64,000 bases of DNA, from positions 1-64,000 of the forward strand of contig NZ_MVDI01000002.1 of the NCBI RefSeq assembly GCF_002939305.1. The letters are read 5' to 3'. Numbering within the stretch: the stretch's first letter is position 1; each line of letters starts with the position of its first letter. The DNA comes from Chroococcidiopsis sp. TS-821. GTDB taxonomy: Bacteria > Cyanobacteriota > Cyanobacteriia > Cyanobacteriales > Chroococcidiopsidaceae. The notes beneath the pieces were generated by a model. The model was not told the origin of the DNA, did not search any database, and saw only the letters and a program-made list of their open reading frames with translations. Shown in pieces: positions 12,590 through 21,453 of the stretch. Made by a program: the position numbers and the translations under genes.

Positions 12590-13315
12590 GTGCGAAAAAT
12601 AATTATTGCCGGTAATTGGAAAATGTATAAAACCCAGGCAGAATCCCTGGAGTTCTTGCAAGGATTTATGCCGAGTTTGGAGCAAACACCAGAAGCGCGC
12701 GAAGTCGTGCTATGCCCTCCGTTTACTGCACTGTCGTTAATTTCTAAAAATCTTCACGGAAGCCGCGTGCAGTTAGGCGCGCAAAATGTTCACTGGGAAG
12801 ATCAAGGAGCTTATACAGGTGAAATCGCGGCTCCTATGCTTGCAGAAATTGGCGTACGTTACGTCATTGTTGGTCATAGCGAACGACGGCAATATTTTGG
12901 TGAAACTGACAAGACAGTTAACAAAAGATTAAGAGCAGCCCAAGCGCATGGTTTAACTCCAATTTTGTGTGTCGGGGAAACAAAGGAACAACGCGATGCG
13001 GGTGAAACTGAAGCACTCATTTCGATGCAGTTGGAAAAAGATCTGGTGGAAGTCGATCAGCAAAATCTTGTCATCGCCTACGAACCAATTTGGGCAATTG
13101 GAACGGGTGATACTTGCGAAGCATCAGAAGCAAACCGCGTGATTGGGTTAATTCGCACTCAGCTAAGTTATCCTGATACGCCGATTCAATACGGTGGTTC
13201 AGTGAAACCAAACAATATTGATGAAATTATGGCACAACCAGAGATTGACGGTGCTTTGGTCGGAGGGGCAAGCTTAGAACCAGGTAGTTTTGCCCGAATT
13301 GTCAATTATCAGTAG
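12590..13315 (+). CDS. tpiA: Triosephosphate isomerase
   Basis: Interconverts dihydroxyacetone phosphate and glyceraldehyde 3-phosphate in glycolysis and the Calvin cycle. All catalytic elements are visible: GNWKM with the catalytic Lys, VGHSERR with the His, [11 protein letters not shown] with the Glu, and the phosphate-binding GGSVKP and [10 protein letters not shown] chose the GTG at 12590 ([12 protein letters not shown]), which gives the usual 241 residues; an upstream TTG at 12557 would add eleven residues unlike the family. folP follows after 21 bases, suggesting co-transcription. Confidence 0.96.
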   Translation: MRKIIIAGNWKMYKTQAESLEFLQGFMPSLEQTPEAREVVLCPPFTALSLISKNLHGSRVQLGAQNVHWEDQGAYTGEIAAPMLAEIGVRYVIVGHSERRQYFGETDKTVNKRLRAAQAHGLTPILCVGETKEQRDAGETEALISMQLEKDLVEVDQQNLVIAYEPIWAIGTGDTCEASEANRVIGLIRTQLSYPDTPIQYGGSVKPNNIDEIMAQPEIDGALVGGASLEPGSFARIVNYQ

Positions 13316-13336
13316 TAGTGACTTAGACTTAACTCG

Positions 13337-14161
13337 ATGGCAACCTTAAACTCGTTTGAGTGGGGTAAGCGTACCTACCTGATGGGAGTGTTGAATGTCA
13401 CGCCAGACAGCTTTAGTGATGGTGGTGAATTCAATACCCCACCTTCTGCGTTAGCTCAAGCACGCCGCTTAGTCGCCGCTGGCGCGGATATTCTTGATGT
13501 TGGCGGACAATCAACGCGTCCTGGTGCAGTTGAAGTCTCGCTCGAAGAAGAACGAGAGCGCGTCTTGTCTGTATTACAAGTCCTACGTCCAGAAATTTCT
13601 GTTCCCATTTCTGTGGATACAACGCGAGCAACAGTTGCCAAAGCTGCGGTGAAGGCTGGTGCAGATATCGTTAATGACATTTCTGGCGGGACTTTTGATA
13701 CAGATATGTTGCCTACCGTGGCTGAGCTTGGCGTACCTATTGTATTAATGCATATTCGCGGTACACCACAAACCATGCAACAACATACTGAATATGAAGA
13801 TTTAATTGGGGAGATTTATGCGTTTTTAGCCAATAGAATTAGTGCGGCGATCGCCGCCGGAATTCCGCAAAATTGCATTATTATCGATCCTGGAATTGGC
13901 TTTGCTAAAAAATACAACCAAAGTATCGAAATTATTCGTAACTTATCTGCGTTTCGCTCGCTTAATTGTCCCATTTTAGTAGGACCATCGCGAAAAAGTT
14001 TTATCGGACATATTCTCAATCAACCCGAACCTAAAGCACGAGTTTGGGGAACCGCCGCCGCGTGTTGTGCAGCGATCGCCAACGGTGCAGATATTCTCCG
14101 AGTTCATGATGTTCGAGAAATGCACGATGTCTGCCGCGTTGCTGATACTTTATTTCGATAG
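13337..14161 (+). CDS. folP: Dihydropteroate synthase
   Basis: Condenses p-aminobenzoate with dihydropterin pyrophosphate in folate synthesis, the target of sulfonamides. The 274-residue TIM barrel carries MGVLNVTPDSFSDGG, GADILDVGGQSTRPGA, ISVDTTRA, VNDISGG, IDPGIGFAKK and GPSRKSFIG, all family signatures. It begins 21 bases after tpiA and is probably in the same transcript. Confidence 0.97.
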   Translation: MATLNSFEWGKRTYLMGVLNVTPDSFSDGGEFNTPPSALAQARRLVAAGADILDVGGQSTRPGAVEVSLEEERERVLSVLQVLRPEISVPISVDTTRATVAKAAVKAGADIVNDISGGTFDTDMLPTVAELGVPIVLMHIRGTPQTMQQHTEYEDLIGEIYAFLANRISAAIAAGIPQNCIIIDPGIGFAKKYNQSIEIIRNLSAFRSLNCPILVGPSRKSFIGHILNQPEPKARVWGTAAACCAAIANGADILRVHDVREMHDVCRVADTLFR

Positions 14162-14425
14162 TTACAAAAAACAAAGTATTTAAATATACTGAAATTTAGT
14201 TGATATTTAGACATTTACACGCAATTCAATAACATATTTGTGAACTCAACTTTACCGTAGCTTTAAATAAAATCATTTTTGATCGCTAGCTTTATCAAAA
14301 AATTATTCTTTCCAAAACTTAATCGGTTTAATCTCATACTATCGGGGTGAAACCTGATTTTTTAACTCAATAACTTGTGCTACGTCGATTGACGTAGACG
14401 TAAATACTGGTATTGGTACAAAAAT

Positions 14426-14626
14426 ATGGCAACCATCAACGGTACTCCTGGCAACGATACATTAACCGGAACCTTATTTGCTGATACTATCTTTGGTTTT
14501 GCCGGTAACGATTTGCTACGAGGTTTAGGCGGTAATGATACGCTCAACGGTGGGTTGGGTAACGATACACTTAATGGGGGCGCGGGCGTTGACTCTCTTA
14601 CAGGTGGCGCTGGTAACGATACTTGA
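14426..14626 (+). pseudogene. Truncated RTX calcium-binding protein, N-terminal fragment
   Basis: Sixty-six residues made of RTX nonapeptide repeats ([20 protein letters not shown] and further units) ending abruptly at TGA right after GAGNDT. The fragment aligns closely with the first 66 residues of the 1004-residue RTX protein at 44743-47757 (both start [14 protein letters not shown]). Nothing after the stop continues the repeat. The break falls two bases before the ATG of a decayed Uma2 gene, so it looks like a paralogue cut by a rearrangement. It might still be made as a tiny calcium-binding peptide, but I judge it a remnant. Confidence 0.75.
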
Positions 14627-14628
14627 CT

Positions 14629-15158
14629 ATGAAAACACTCGCTAAATGGTCTGTAGATGACTATCATCGAATGGTTGAAGCGGGTATTCGGCGCGATCGC
14701 CGTGTGAAATTAATAGCCGACGAAATTGTTGAGATAGGTCCAGTTATCCCAATTCATTACACCACAGCAAGATGAGGAGCAAAATACTTAGAAGAATTGC
14801 TATTGGGTAAAGCTGATGTTCGGTTTACTGGTTCTATTACTTTATCAGATTCAGAGCCTGAACCTGATACTGCTTAGAGTCAGCGTACAGCGATCGCCAT
14901 CCTGCTTTTCAAGATATCTTCTGAATTGTAGAAGTAGATAAAACAAGAATAAAGAAAGACGTGGAAATCAAGGCTGCAATTTACGCAACTGCTGCAATTC
15001 AAGAGTATTGGGTTTTGGACTTATCTGTGAAGGAGATAATTGTATTTAGAAATCCTCAAGCGGTTAAGTATACCGAAGAATATACGATTCAAAAAGAAAT
15101 GATTACACCACTAGCATTTGCAGACGTTACAGTGTCTGTTGAAAAGCTTTTAACCTAA
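14629..15158 (+). pseudogene. Decayed Uma2-family (DUF820) endonuclease gene
   Basis: The frame from 14629 reads KWSVDDYHRMVEAGI, a typical Uma2 N-terminus, hits TGA after about 48 codons, resumes with GAKYLEELLLGKADVRF and SDSEPEPD, then stops again. After a frame change the C-terminal half is recognisable from about 14894: RHPAFQDIF, stop, IVEVDKT, then DVEIKAAIYATAAIQEYWVL to the end VSVEKLLT at 15158. At least three stops and a frame change, plus loss of the middle part, show that it is dead. Uma2 proteins are PD-(D/E)XK-fold proteins of unclear role, extremely multiplied in cyanobacteria. The stretch 14961-15158 is open but is only the tail of this gene. Confidence 0.85.
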
Positions 15159-15279
15159 GATAATACGGCGAGTAATCGAAGTCAGGAATACTACGGTTCG
15201 CAGATTTGTATAGCCTTAATGATCTGCTGGGTAACATATGACTGAGCTGTGTGTCATTTTCATAGGTTAGTGCAGAATT

Positions 15280-16446
15280 ATGTCGTGGTTATTACCTGTA
15301 TTTAGTGTGTGTGCATTAGATAGTTCTTGGTTATGGGCTGCATGGAACAGTCCACAGGATGCTGATACTTTTCTAAAAAAACCTAAAAAAGATTTAGCTT
15401 TGGATTGCTTAATCTATGCGGAAGCACCCTCTGAGGAAATTGCTATTAAAACAGCGCGTAAGCTACTAGGTAATCACATTAAACAAATAGGTAATGAATG
15501 GGCTATAGAAGTCTGCAAAGCAGTTGGCAAGAAACCTCGTACTGATACTGTTGAACGTAAAGCAGTTAGCAAGAAACCTCGTATTGATACTGTTGAACGT
15601 GAAGTAGTCACTGATGAACTTCAGAAATCTCTAGATCAACTTCATTTGTTGACTGGATTAAGTGCCGTTAAATCTACAGTTCAAGAGTTGGTCAATATTG
15701 CAAAAATAGCTCAGATGCAAACCCAGGTAGGTATTAAAGCGCCTTCAATTACTAGACACCTTGTATTTACAGGCAATCCTGGAACTGGCAAAACTACAGT
15801 GGCTAGGATTCTTGGTGCAATTTACAAAAATCTTGGTGTTTTGTCAAAAGGTCACTTTGTTGAAGTAGACCGAAGTCATCTAGTTGCAGAATATGTAGGA
15901 CAAACAGCACCCAAAACAGTCAAAGTAGTTGAATCTGCTTTAGGAGGTGTACTTTTTATTGATGAAGCTTACTCGCTAGTTCCAGACGATCGTGGAGATA
16001 CATTTGGACAAGAGGCCATCAACACCCTCTTGAAGATGATGGAAGATCATCGAGAGGATTTGGTAGTAGTGGTTGCAGGATATAAAGCAGAAATGTCCAG
16101 ATTCATTGATTCTAATCCTGGTCTCAAGTCGAGATTTTCCAGATCAGTTCACTTTGAGGATTATTCTCCATCTGAGTTAGCCGAGATTTTCAAAGTTAGA
16201 TGCGAACAGCATGGCTATCTAATCTCTGCTCAGACACTAGAATCAGTGCGTCATTTAGTCAATCAATTTGAACATCAAATTGGAGAACTTGGAAATGGTA
16301 GATTTGTGAGAAATATTTTCGATCGTTGTATAGCTAATCAGTGTAACCGTTTAGCAGCACTAGCTAACCCAACAAAGGAGGATTTAATAAGTTTCCTCCC
16401 TGCTGATGTTCCTACTCGCGAACAAGTAGCACAGTCTATCTTTTAA
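15280..16446 (+). CDS. CbxX/CfqX-type AAA+ ATPase
   Basis: A 388-residue AAA+ protein of the CbxX/SpoVK group. Residues 1-80 are an N-terminal region I do not recognise; residues 80-107 are a duplicated basic linker; the ATPase spans about 125-380. Visible motifs: GNPGTGKTTVARILG (Walker A, about 166), EYVGQTAPKT (pore loop), VLFIDEAYSL (Walker B), VVVAGYKAEM (sensor 1), NPGLKSRFSR (arginine finger region). Relatives include the Rubisco activase CbbX and ATPases beside type VII secretion loci. No Rubisco gene lies nearby, so an activase role cannot be claimed. It follows the Uma2 remnant and stands alone. Confidence 0.85.
   Translation: MSWLLPVFSVCALDSSWLWAAWNSPQDADTFLKKPKKDLALDCLIYAEAPSEEIAIKTARKLLGNHIKQIGNEWAIEVCKAVGKKPRTDTVERKAVSKKPRIDTVEREVVTDELQKSLDQLHLLTGLSAVKSTVQELVNIAKIAQMQTQVGIKAPSITRHLVFTGNPGTGKTTVARILGAIYKNLGVLSKGHFVEVDRSHLVAEYVGQTAPKTVKVVESALGGVLFIDEAYSLVPDDRGDTFGQEAINTLLKMMEDHREDLVVVVAGYKAEMSRFIDSNPGLKSRFSRSVHFEDYSPSELAEIFKVRCEQHGYLISAQTLESVRHLVNQFEHQIGELGNGRFVRNIFDRCIANQCNRLAALANPTKEDLISFLPADVPTREQVAQSIF
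15517..15600 (+). repeat. Tandem 42-bp repeat inside the AAA+ gene
   Basis: Two direct copies (15517-15558 and 15559-15600) differ at two bases and encode KAVGKKPRTDTVER and KAVSKKPRIDTVER. They form the linker between the N-terminal region and the ATPase. Near identity at the DNA level points to a recent duplication. Confidence 0.95.
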
Positions 16447-16515
16447 CTACATCCGCGTATCCAGCGCTACTAAAGACAATTGGATACAAGGCAAAAGCCC
16501 TTTTAACTCAACAAA

Positions 16516-16534
16516 GGGTGGGACATACCCACCC
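16516..16534 (-). terminator. Hairpin at the end of the moeB transcript
   Basis: GGGTGGG (16516-16522) and CCCACCC (16528-16534) form a perfect 7-bp stem with a five-base loop. On the minus strand it is followed by TTTGTT, a weak U tract. It lies just past the MoeB stop, between convergent genes. Confidence 0.55.
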
Positions 16535-16540
16535 AATCGC

Positions 16541-17713
16541 TTAATACTCAGGTACTGAAGGATCGACTTCGCGACTCCAAGCGGTAATACCACCTTTGAC
16601 ATTTATTCCCTCAATTCCTGCTTCTTTGAGAATACCCAGCGCTTTTGCAGATCGTCCGCCCATCTTACAATGCGCAATTAAACGATGACCATTAAATAGT
16701 TCTTTTACTTTCTTGACGCCTTCACCGCTTTCAATCTCAGATAAAGGAACGAGGACAGAACCTGGAATTTTGGCAATTTCGTATTCATTAGGATTGCGTA
16801 CATCAAGCAGTACAAAATCATCTGCGCCGCTATCGAGTAATTGCTTTAATTCCTGTACGGTCATTTCTTGCATTTCCATCTGTCGTTTTTCCTCTTCGGC
16901 TTTTGCTTGGGGAATACCACAGAAAAATTCGTAGTCGATGAGTTTATCAATAACAGGACGTTCGGGGTTAGGGCGCAGTTTCAACTCGCGAAACTTCATA
17001 TCGAGGGCGTTAAATAGCAACAAGCGTCCGCTTAAGGTTGTCCCTTGTCCTAAAATAATTTTGATAGTCTCAGTCGCTTGAATGACCCCGATAATACCAG
17101 GTAAAATTCCTAAAACACCACCTTCAGCACACGAAGGAACCATCCCTGGAGGTGGCGGTTCGGGATATAAGTCGCGGTAGTTGGGTCCGCCTTCATAGTT
17201 AAATACAGTTGCTTGTCCTTCAAACCGGAAGATTGAACCGTAGACATTGGGTTTATTAGACAACACGCACGCATCATTGACAAGATACCGTGTCGGGAAG
17301 TTGTCTGTACCATCGACCACAATATCGTAGGGTGCGATGATGTCTAAAGCATTCTCTGAACTGAGGCGCGTTTCGTACAAATCAACTTGACAATTTGGAT
17401 TGATTTCCAAAATGCGGTTTTTCGCTGATTCAATCTTGGGTTTACCAACCCACGATGTGCCATGAATCACTTGCCGTTGTAAGTTTGAATTATCGACAAC
17501 ATCAAAATCGACAATTCCAAGACGTCCAATACCCGCAGCTGCAAGGTATAAAAGTAACGGCGAACCTAGTCCACCTGTACCAATACAAAGTACGCTTGCT
17601 GCTTTGAGGCGCTTTTGCCCATCAAGTCCAACTTCGGGTAAGATTAGGTGGCGCGAATATCGTTCGTATTCTTCTTTTGTTAGCTGGATTTCGTCCAGAT
17701 TGGGATTGAGCAT
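16541..17713 (-). CDS. moeB: MoeB/ThiF-type adenylyltransferase with rhodanese domain
   Basis: An E1-like enzyme that adenylates the C-terminal glycine of a ubiquitin-like sulfur carrier (MoaD, ThiS or similar), fused to a rhodanese domain that can deliver sulfur, for molybdopterin, thiamine or related pathways. Residues about 20-260 are the ThiF fold: GTGGLGSPLLLYLAAAGIG (nucleotide binding), DNSNLQRQ, VDGTDNFPTRYLVND. Residues about 280-390 are the rhodanese: LLDVRNPNEYE and AHCKMGGRS with the active Cys near 348. The 390-residue length fits cyanobacterial MoeB-rhodanese proteins. A JAMM peptidase gene lies directly upstream on the same strand with 73 bases between. Confidence 0.92.
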   Translation of the reverse strand: MLNPNLDEIQLTKEEYERYSRHLILPEVGLDGQKRLKAASVLCIGTGGLGSPLLLYLAAAGIGRLGIVDFDVVDNSNLQRQVIHGTSWVGKPKIESAKNRILEINPNCQVDLYETRLSSENALDIIAPYDIVVDGTDNFPTRYLVNDACVLSNKPNVYGSIFRFEGQATVFNYEGGPNYRDLYPEPPPPGMVPSCAEGGVLGILPGIIGVIQATETIKIILGQGTTLSGRLLLFNALDMKFRELKLRPNPERPVIDKLIDYEFFCGIPQAKAEEEKRQMEMQEMTVQELKQLLDSGADDFVLLDVRNPNEYEIAKIPGSVLVPLSEIESGEGVKKVKELFNGHRLIAHCKMGGRSAKALGILKEAGIEGINVKGGITAWSREVDPSVPEY

Positions 17714-17786
17714 AGCAGTGTGTGAAAGAACGGATTTTTGATCCTAGTCCAAAGATAACCTTTGGATGTTTGGATTTTTGTAGTTT

Positions 17787-18263
17787 TTAAAATAACGACT
17801 CAACGCGTTCTGTAACGATCAGGTTTTCGGACTGGAATTGATGACGGTCGTCCAGGCTCCAGTTTTGCACATCATCACATTCGCCATTGACCACCGAAAC
17901 TATGATATACGAGTATTGTTGCCAAGCATAGATGCGATCGCATTCGGAAGGAATTGCCGGATGATTCGGGTGTGAGTGATAAATACCAATTATATCTAAA
18001 GAGCGATCGCGCGCAGCTTTTTGGATTTTTAACATTTCTTGTGGGGCGATCGCGTATCGATCGCTTTTGCCATGATTGCTCGTATCATCTTCCCATTCAA
18101 GTGCTGCGGCGTGCCAAGCATTTTCGGTTGGGACAACTTCGGTGACTAATTTTTGGTTGTCAACCGCTTTACCCAATAATAAACCACAGCATTCTTCTGG
18201 GTACGTGCTTTCGGCGTGCGTGCGAATTGCTTGTAGCTGCTGTGGAGAAATCTTTACTACCAT
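17787..18263 (-). CDS. M67-family JAMM metallopeptidase
   Basis: A 158-residue Mov34/MPN domain protein with an intact zinc site: a conserved Glu near the N-terminus (ESTYPEECCGLLLG) and HSHPNHPAIPSECD (about 95-108, HxHx7Sx2D). Bacterial relatives such as Mec+ remove residues from the C-terminus of ubiquitin-like sulfur carriers to expose the glycine pair or release products. Its position just upstream of an E1-like MoeB supports such a role. No sulfur carrier gene is in the window, so the substrate is unknown. Confidence 0.88.
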   Translation of the reverse strand: MVVKISPQQLQAIRTHAESTYPEECCGLLLGKAVDNQKLVTEVVPTENAWHAAALEWEDDTSNHGKSDRYAIAPQEMLKIQKAARDRSLDIIGIYHSHPNHPAIPSECDRIYAWQQYSYIIVSVVNGECDDVQNWSLDDRHQFQSENLIVTERVESLF

Positions 18264-18394
18264 ATCTGTCTTTCGTTTACAAACAAAGGCAGGAAAGAAA
18301 GGGCACTAGACGAAAAGCTGAAGATATTCATAAAAAATACCTGTTGTGGGTACAAAACTTGATGCACGCTCCAGAAATACAAAGTGTCTTTGTT

Positions 18395-19168
18395 TCAATC
18401 TCTTGTTTTCCAATCCTGCGTTTCTTCTACCTTCTGCCTTTTACCTTCATGTGCGCCAAGATAAAGTTCGCCGACTTTCGGATCGTTGAGTAATTCCCTC
18501 CCTGAACCGGTAAAGCGATCGCGTCCTGCATCGAGTACATAACCCCGATGCGCCATTGTTAGTGCTTTACGCGCGTTTTGTTCTACAAGCACAATTGCGG
18601 TTCCTGCCTTGTTAATTTGTTGTATTTGCTCGAATACATTATTGACGAGTAACGGTGAAAGTGCGGCGCTAGGTTCATCCAACAACAGCAAACTCGGTTC
18701 TAGCATCAATGCTCTCCCCATTGCCAACATTTGGCGTTCTCCTCCTGAAAGCGTTCCTGCTTTTTGGCGGCGGCGATTTGCCAAGACTGGGAAGGTTGTG
18801 TAGATTTTCTCTTTTAATTCACTTAATGGCGTGTTGCGAATAAACGCCCCCATTTCTAAATTTTCTTCTACACTCAAAGAAGGAAAAACGTTGGCAATTT
18901 GCGGTACATAACACATGCCGCGCTTGACAATTTGGTTTGATTTAAGTCCAGCGATATTTTCCTTGTTAAAAGTGATTTTCCCACGCCGGGGAGTCAATAG
19001 CCCAAATATCGTTTTTGCTAAAGTTGATTTTCCTGCACCGTTAGGACCAATAACTGCAACTAATTCTCCAGGAAAGATATGAAAATTAATTCCTTGCAAG
19101 ATGTCTAGGTCTTTAACATAACCCGCCCAGACATCCTCAACTTCTAATAAAGGAGTCGTCTGTATCAT
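18395..19168 (-). CDS. ABC transporter ATP-binding protein, LivF/NatE type
   Basis: A 257-residue ATPase of the branched-chain amino acid (HAAT) uptake family. GPNGAGKST (Walker A, about 41), LSGGERQMLAMGRAL (signature), LLLLDEPSAAL (Walker B) and VEQNARKAL (H/Q-loop region with Gln in the LivF manner) are complete. In cyanobacteria these systems import neutral amino acids or urea. The permeases, LivG-type ATPase and binding protein are not adjacent, so this subunit is encoded apart from its partners, as is common for cyanobacterial nat genes. Confidence 0.88.
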   Translation of the reverse strand: MIQTTPLLEVEDVWAGYVKDLDILQGINFHIFPGELVAVIGPNGAGKSTLAKTIFGLLTPRRGKITFNKENIAGLKSNQIVKRGMCYVPQIANVFPSLSVEENLEMGAFIRNTPLSELKEKIYTTFPVLANRRRQKAGTLSGGERQMLAMGRALMLEPSLLLLDEPSAALSPLLVNNVFEQIQQINKAGTAIVLVEQNARKALTMAHRGYVLDAGRDRFTGSGRELLNDPKVGELYLGAHEGKRQKVEETQDWKTRD

Positions 19169-19326
19169 ACGCGTACAGCCAAAAAAGGTGAAGTATGAAT
19201 ATTATCCTGCAACCTTCAGCTTTTAGCTGCATAACATAATTACTACATTTAACCTAAGTACAATGCATGAGGTATCAAGATGGTGTTTACTACTTTCTTT
19301 GACAAATCTCGTTATTTATTACTTAT

Positions 19327-19551
19327 TTAGGGAGTTTTTTGCAAATCTGGTCTTTCTTCTGGAACAATTGCATTTTCTACAGGACAAACCTGAATACAAA
19401 TACCGCAGTCAATGCAGGTAGCAAAATCGATCCAGTACCAATCAGTACCCTTCATATTTTTTCCTGGTCCAGGGTGAATACAAGCTACAGGACAAGCATC
19501 AACGCAGTCAGCAACTCCTTCACAAGTTTCTGTAACAATTGTATGCGGCAT
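19327..19551 (-). CDS. Bacterial-type ferredoxin, probably 7Fe
   Basis: A 74-residue dicluster ferredoxin. The second motif C46xxC49xxC52xxxC56P is complete; the first is C10x5C16x3C20P with a Val at position 13 where the second Cys of a 4Fe motif would be, and an extra Cys at 24. By analogy with 7Fe ferredoxins, C46, C49, C52 and C20 would hold a [4Fe-4S] cluster and C10, C16 and C56 a [3Fe-4S] cluster. It resembles small cyanobacterial ferredoxins such as Synechocystis ssr3184 (from memory). It could carry electrons at low potential; the partner is unknown. Confidence 0.85.
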   Translation of the reverse strand: MPHTIVTETCEGVADCVDACPVACIHPGPGKNMKGTDWYWIDFATCIDCGICIQVCPVENAIVPEERPDLQKTP

Positions 19552-19959
19552 GATTTCTCTCTTCTGCTTCTTTAAACTAGGTTGCTTAGAATATTTTTTG
19601 ATTCTAGCAAAAAACTTTTAATTTAAGTTTTCTTGCGCCTATGTTTGTTACTTAAAAATTACCGATGTATAAATATTTTCTTATTCCATTTTCATTATAT
19701 AAATAGCTAATAAGCCTAAATCAATAGTTTATTCCTTAAGTAGGTTGTGATAATTATCGATAGTTATTTACTACTTTTTACCTGCACAATTTAACGCTGA
19801 ACCAGAGCTTGAAAAGAAGGCAGTGTTTTTTAGTAGGATGAACTAGTATTTTTTAAAACTATAGATATGCTTACTAAGCAGCACTTTTAAAAATAAATTA
19901 ACTTGTATCTTGATTTACAACCTAAACTTTATTATAGTCTTGTTTAAGAGGATGCATAA

Positions 19960-20086
19960 TACTAATTCGTAATTCGAAATTTATAGTAGTTGCTTCCGGC
20001 ACGCTACGCGAACGTAATGACAAAAGCCGGACAGTGTATGGAATTTGGAGCGTGCAACTATCGTCAGAATGCGCGAGAAATGGTAT
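19960..20086 (+). repeat. 127-bp dispersed intergenic element, copy A
   Basis: The block from TACTAATTCGTAATTC to CGAGAAATGGTAT recurs at 25531-25657 with the same length and roughly 85-90 percent identity and no gaps. The ends form imperfect inverted repeats (ATACTAATTC against ATACCATTTC, 8 of 10). Differences fall at non-synonymous positions of the short internal frame, so it is not a conserved coding unit. It may be a MITE or a non-autonomous remnant of an insertion sequence. The rest of the 19552-20220 gap shows nothing recognisable. Confidence 0.85.
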
Positions 20087-20220
20087 AGGAAGTGTTAAAG
20101 ACGCTGAATTAACCTCCTAAATCAACAAAGGACAGCTTTCTTCTACACGTGACAATGCCTTCAGTTAGACTAGAGCGAGTAGCTGTTTGTTTTAAGACCC
20201 TAAAACATCATCAAGAGAAA

Positions 20221-21453
20221 TTAGTGAAGCCTTTGTGCAAAAGCGATCGCCTCTATTGTCGGTAGACCTTCGGGTTTAATCCAAGCAATTTGTTGAATGC
20301 GGCGCTGACGGGCATACTCGCGAATTGTATCAGGATCGGCATCGCTTAAATTCATTTCAACGCGTACAAGATGTTGCGAAGTGCGTAGTTTAGCTGCATA
20401 GGCAAAGGCTGCGGTATATGCTTGGGGCGTTTCGGGAACTACTAACCAATGACTTGCAGGAGTTGCATGGGGAAGTTGTTGCGAGGGCAGTAGAACTTGA
20501 TGTAAATCTTCGATATTGAGCGAAAATCCAATTCCTGGAATCATTTCAGCTTGCGGGTGGTAGAGTCCTAGAAGTTGATCGTAACGTCCGCCTTGTCCAA
20601 TAATTCTTGCTGGATGAGTATTGCTGACGACTTTGAAAACAATTCCGGTATAGTAGTCAAACGTTTGGATCAAACTTAAGTCGAGGATAATTGCTTGTGA
20701 TGATATGGGAAAGCATTCATCTAATAAAGCAAGTAATGACTTCAAGTAGTTGAGTGCTTCTGTTTGAGGTATTTCTAAATCAAGCGAGGCGAGTTTTTGT
20801 AAGATATCAGCAGGACGTCCGCGTAAGTCAAGCATCACCAGCGCGCGATCGCGTAGTTCGTGACTAAGGGGTAAAGTTTCTAGTGTAATGCGGTCGAGGT
20901 TGGCGATCGCATAGCGAACTTGTTCGCGCAAATTTGCTGGAAATGTTGATAATAGCGATCGCGCGATACCGGCTTCGCCTAAAATCAGACACCAGTTATT
21001 TAAACTAAGTTCTTGCAGACACTCAGCAAGTAACAGCAAAATTTCAGCATCTGCTAGCCAACCTTTAGCACCGAGTAATTCGACGCCTGCTTGATAAAAT
21101 TCTTGTTGCTGATTGTGGTTGCTGCTCGATGCGCGGCGAAACACATTAGCATTGTAGTACAAGCGTTGCGGATACATCGATCCTGCCATGCGCGTGACGG
21201 CAGCGCGGGCGATAGATGCGGTAAGTTCGGGGCGCAGTCCGATTTCGCCTTCGTCAGATTGTAGTTGAATCAGTTGCGATCGCTCGACTGCACCACCTGC
21301 CATTAAGGTATCGAGGTGTTCTAAAGTTGATGTAATAATGCGGTGATAGCCCCAACGGTGAAAGACTTGCTGTAGTCGTTCTTCGATCCAACGTTTTTGT
21401 GCGACATCTAGAGGTAATAAATCCCGCGCCCCTGCTGGCGATTGATAGACCAT
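20221..21453 (-). CDS. hisZ: ATP phosphoribosyltransferase regulatory subunit
   Basis: HisZ is a histidyl-tRNA-synthetase-like protein without aminoacylation activity that pairs with short HisG to catalyse and regulate the first step of histidine synthesis. The 410 residues start YQSPAGARDLLP, carry the class II motif 2 stretch GEIGLRPELTASIAR, and FDYYTGIVFKVV and GGRYDQLLGLY. The anticodon-binding domain of true HisRS is not evident. Its ATG overlaps the stop of the J-domain gene (TAATG), so it is translationally coupled as the last gene of a minus-strand run. Confidence 0.92.
   Translation of the reverse strand: MVYQSPAGARDLLPLDVAQKRWIEERLQQVFHRWGYHRIITSTLEHLDTLMAGGAVERSQLIQLQSDEGEIGLRPELTASIARAAVTRMAGSMYPQRLYYNANVFRRASSSNHNQQQEFYQAGVELLGAKGWLADAEILLLLAECLQELSLNNWCLILGEAGIARSLLSTFPANLREQVRYAIANLDRITLETLPLSHELRDRALVMLDLRGRPADILQKLASLDLEIPQTEALNYLKSLLALLDECFPISSQAIILDLSLIQTFDYYTGIVFKVVSNTHPARIIGQGGRYDQLLGLYHPQAEMIPGIGFSLNIEDLHQVLLPSQQLPHATPASHWLVVPETPQAYTAAFAYAAKLRTSQHLVRVEMNLSDADPDTIREYARQRRIQQIAWIKPEGLPTIEAIAFAQRLH

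Noticed and set aside
14961-15158. 65-residue independent gene
   Set aside because: It is the C-terminal half of the broken Uma2 gene.
15280-16446. Rubisco activase CbbX
   Set aside because: Only the generic AAA+ motifs are shared and no Rubisco genes are near; the N-terminal region is unlike CbbX.
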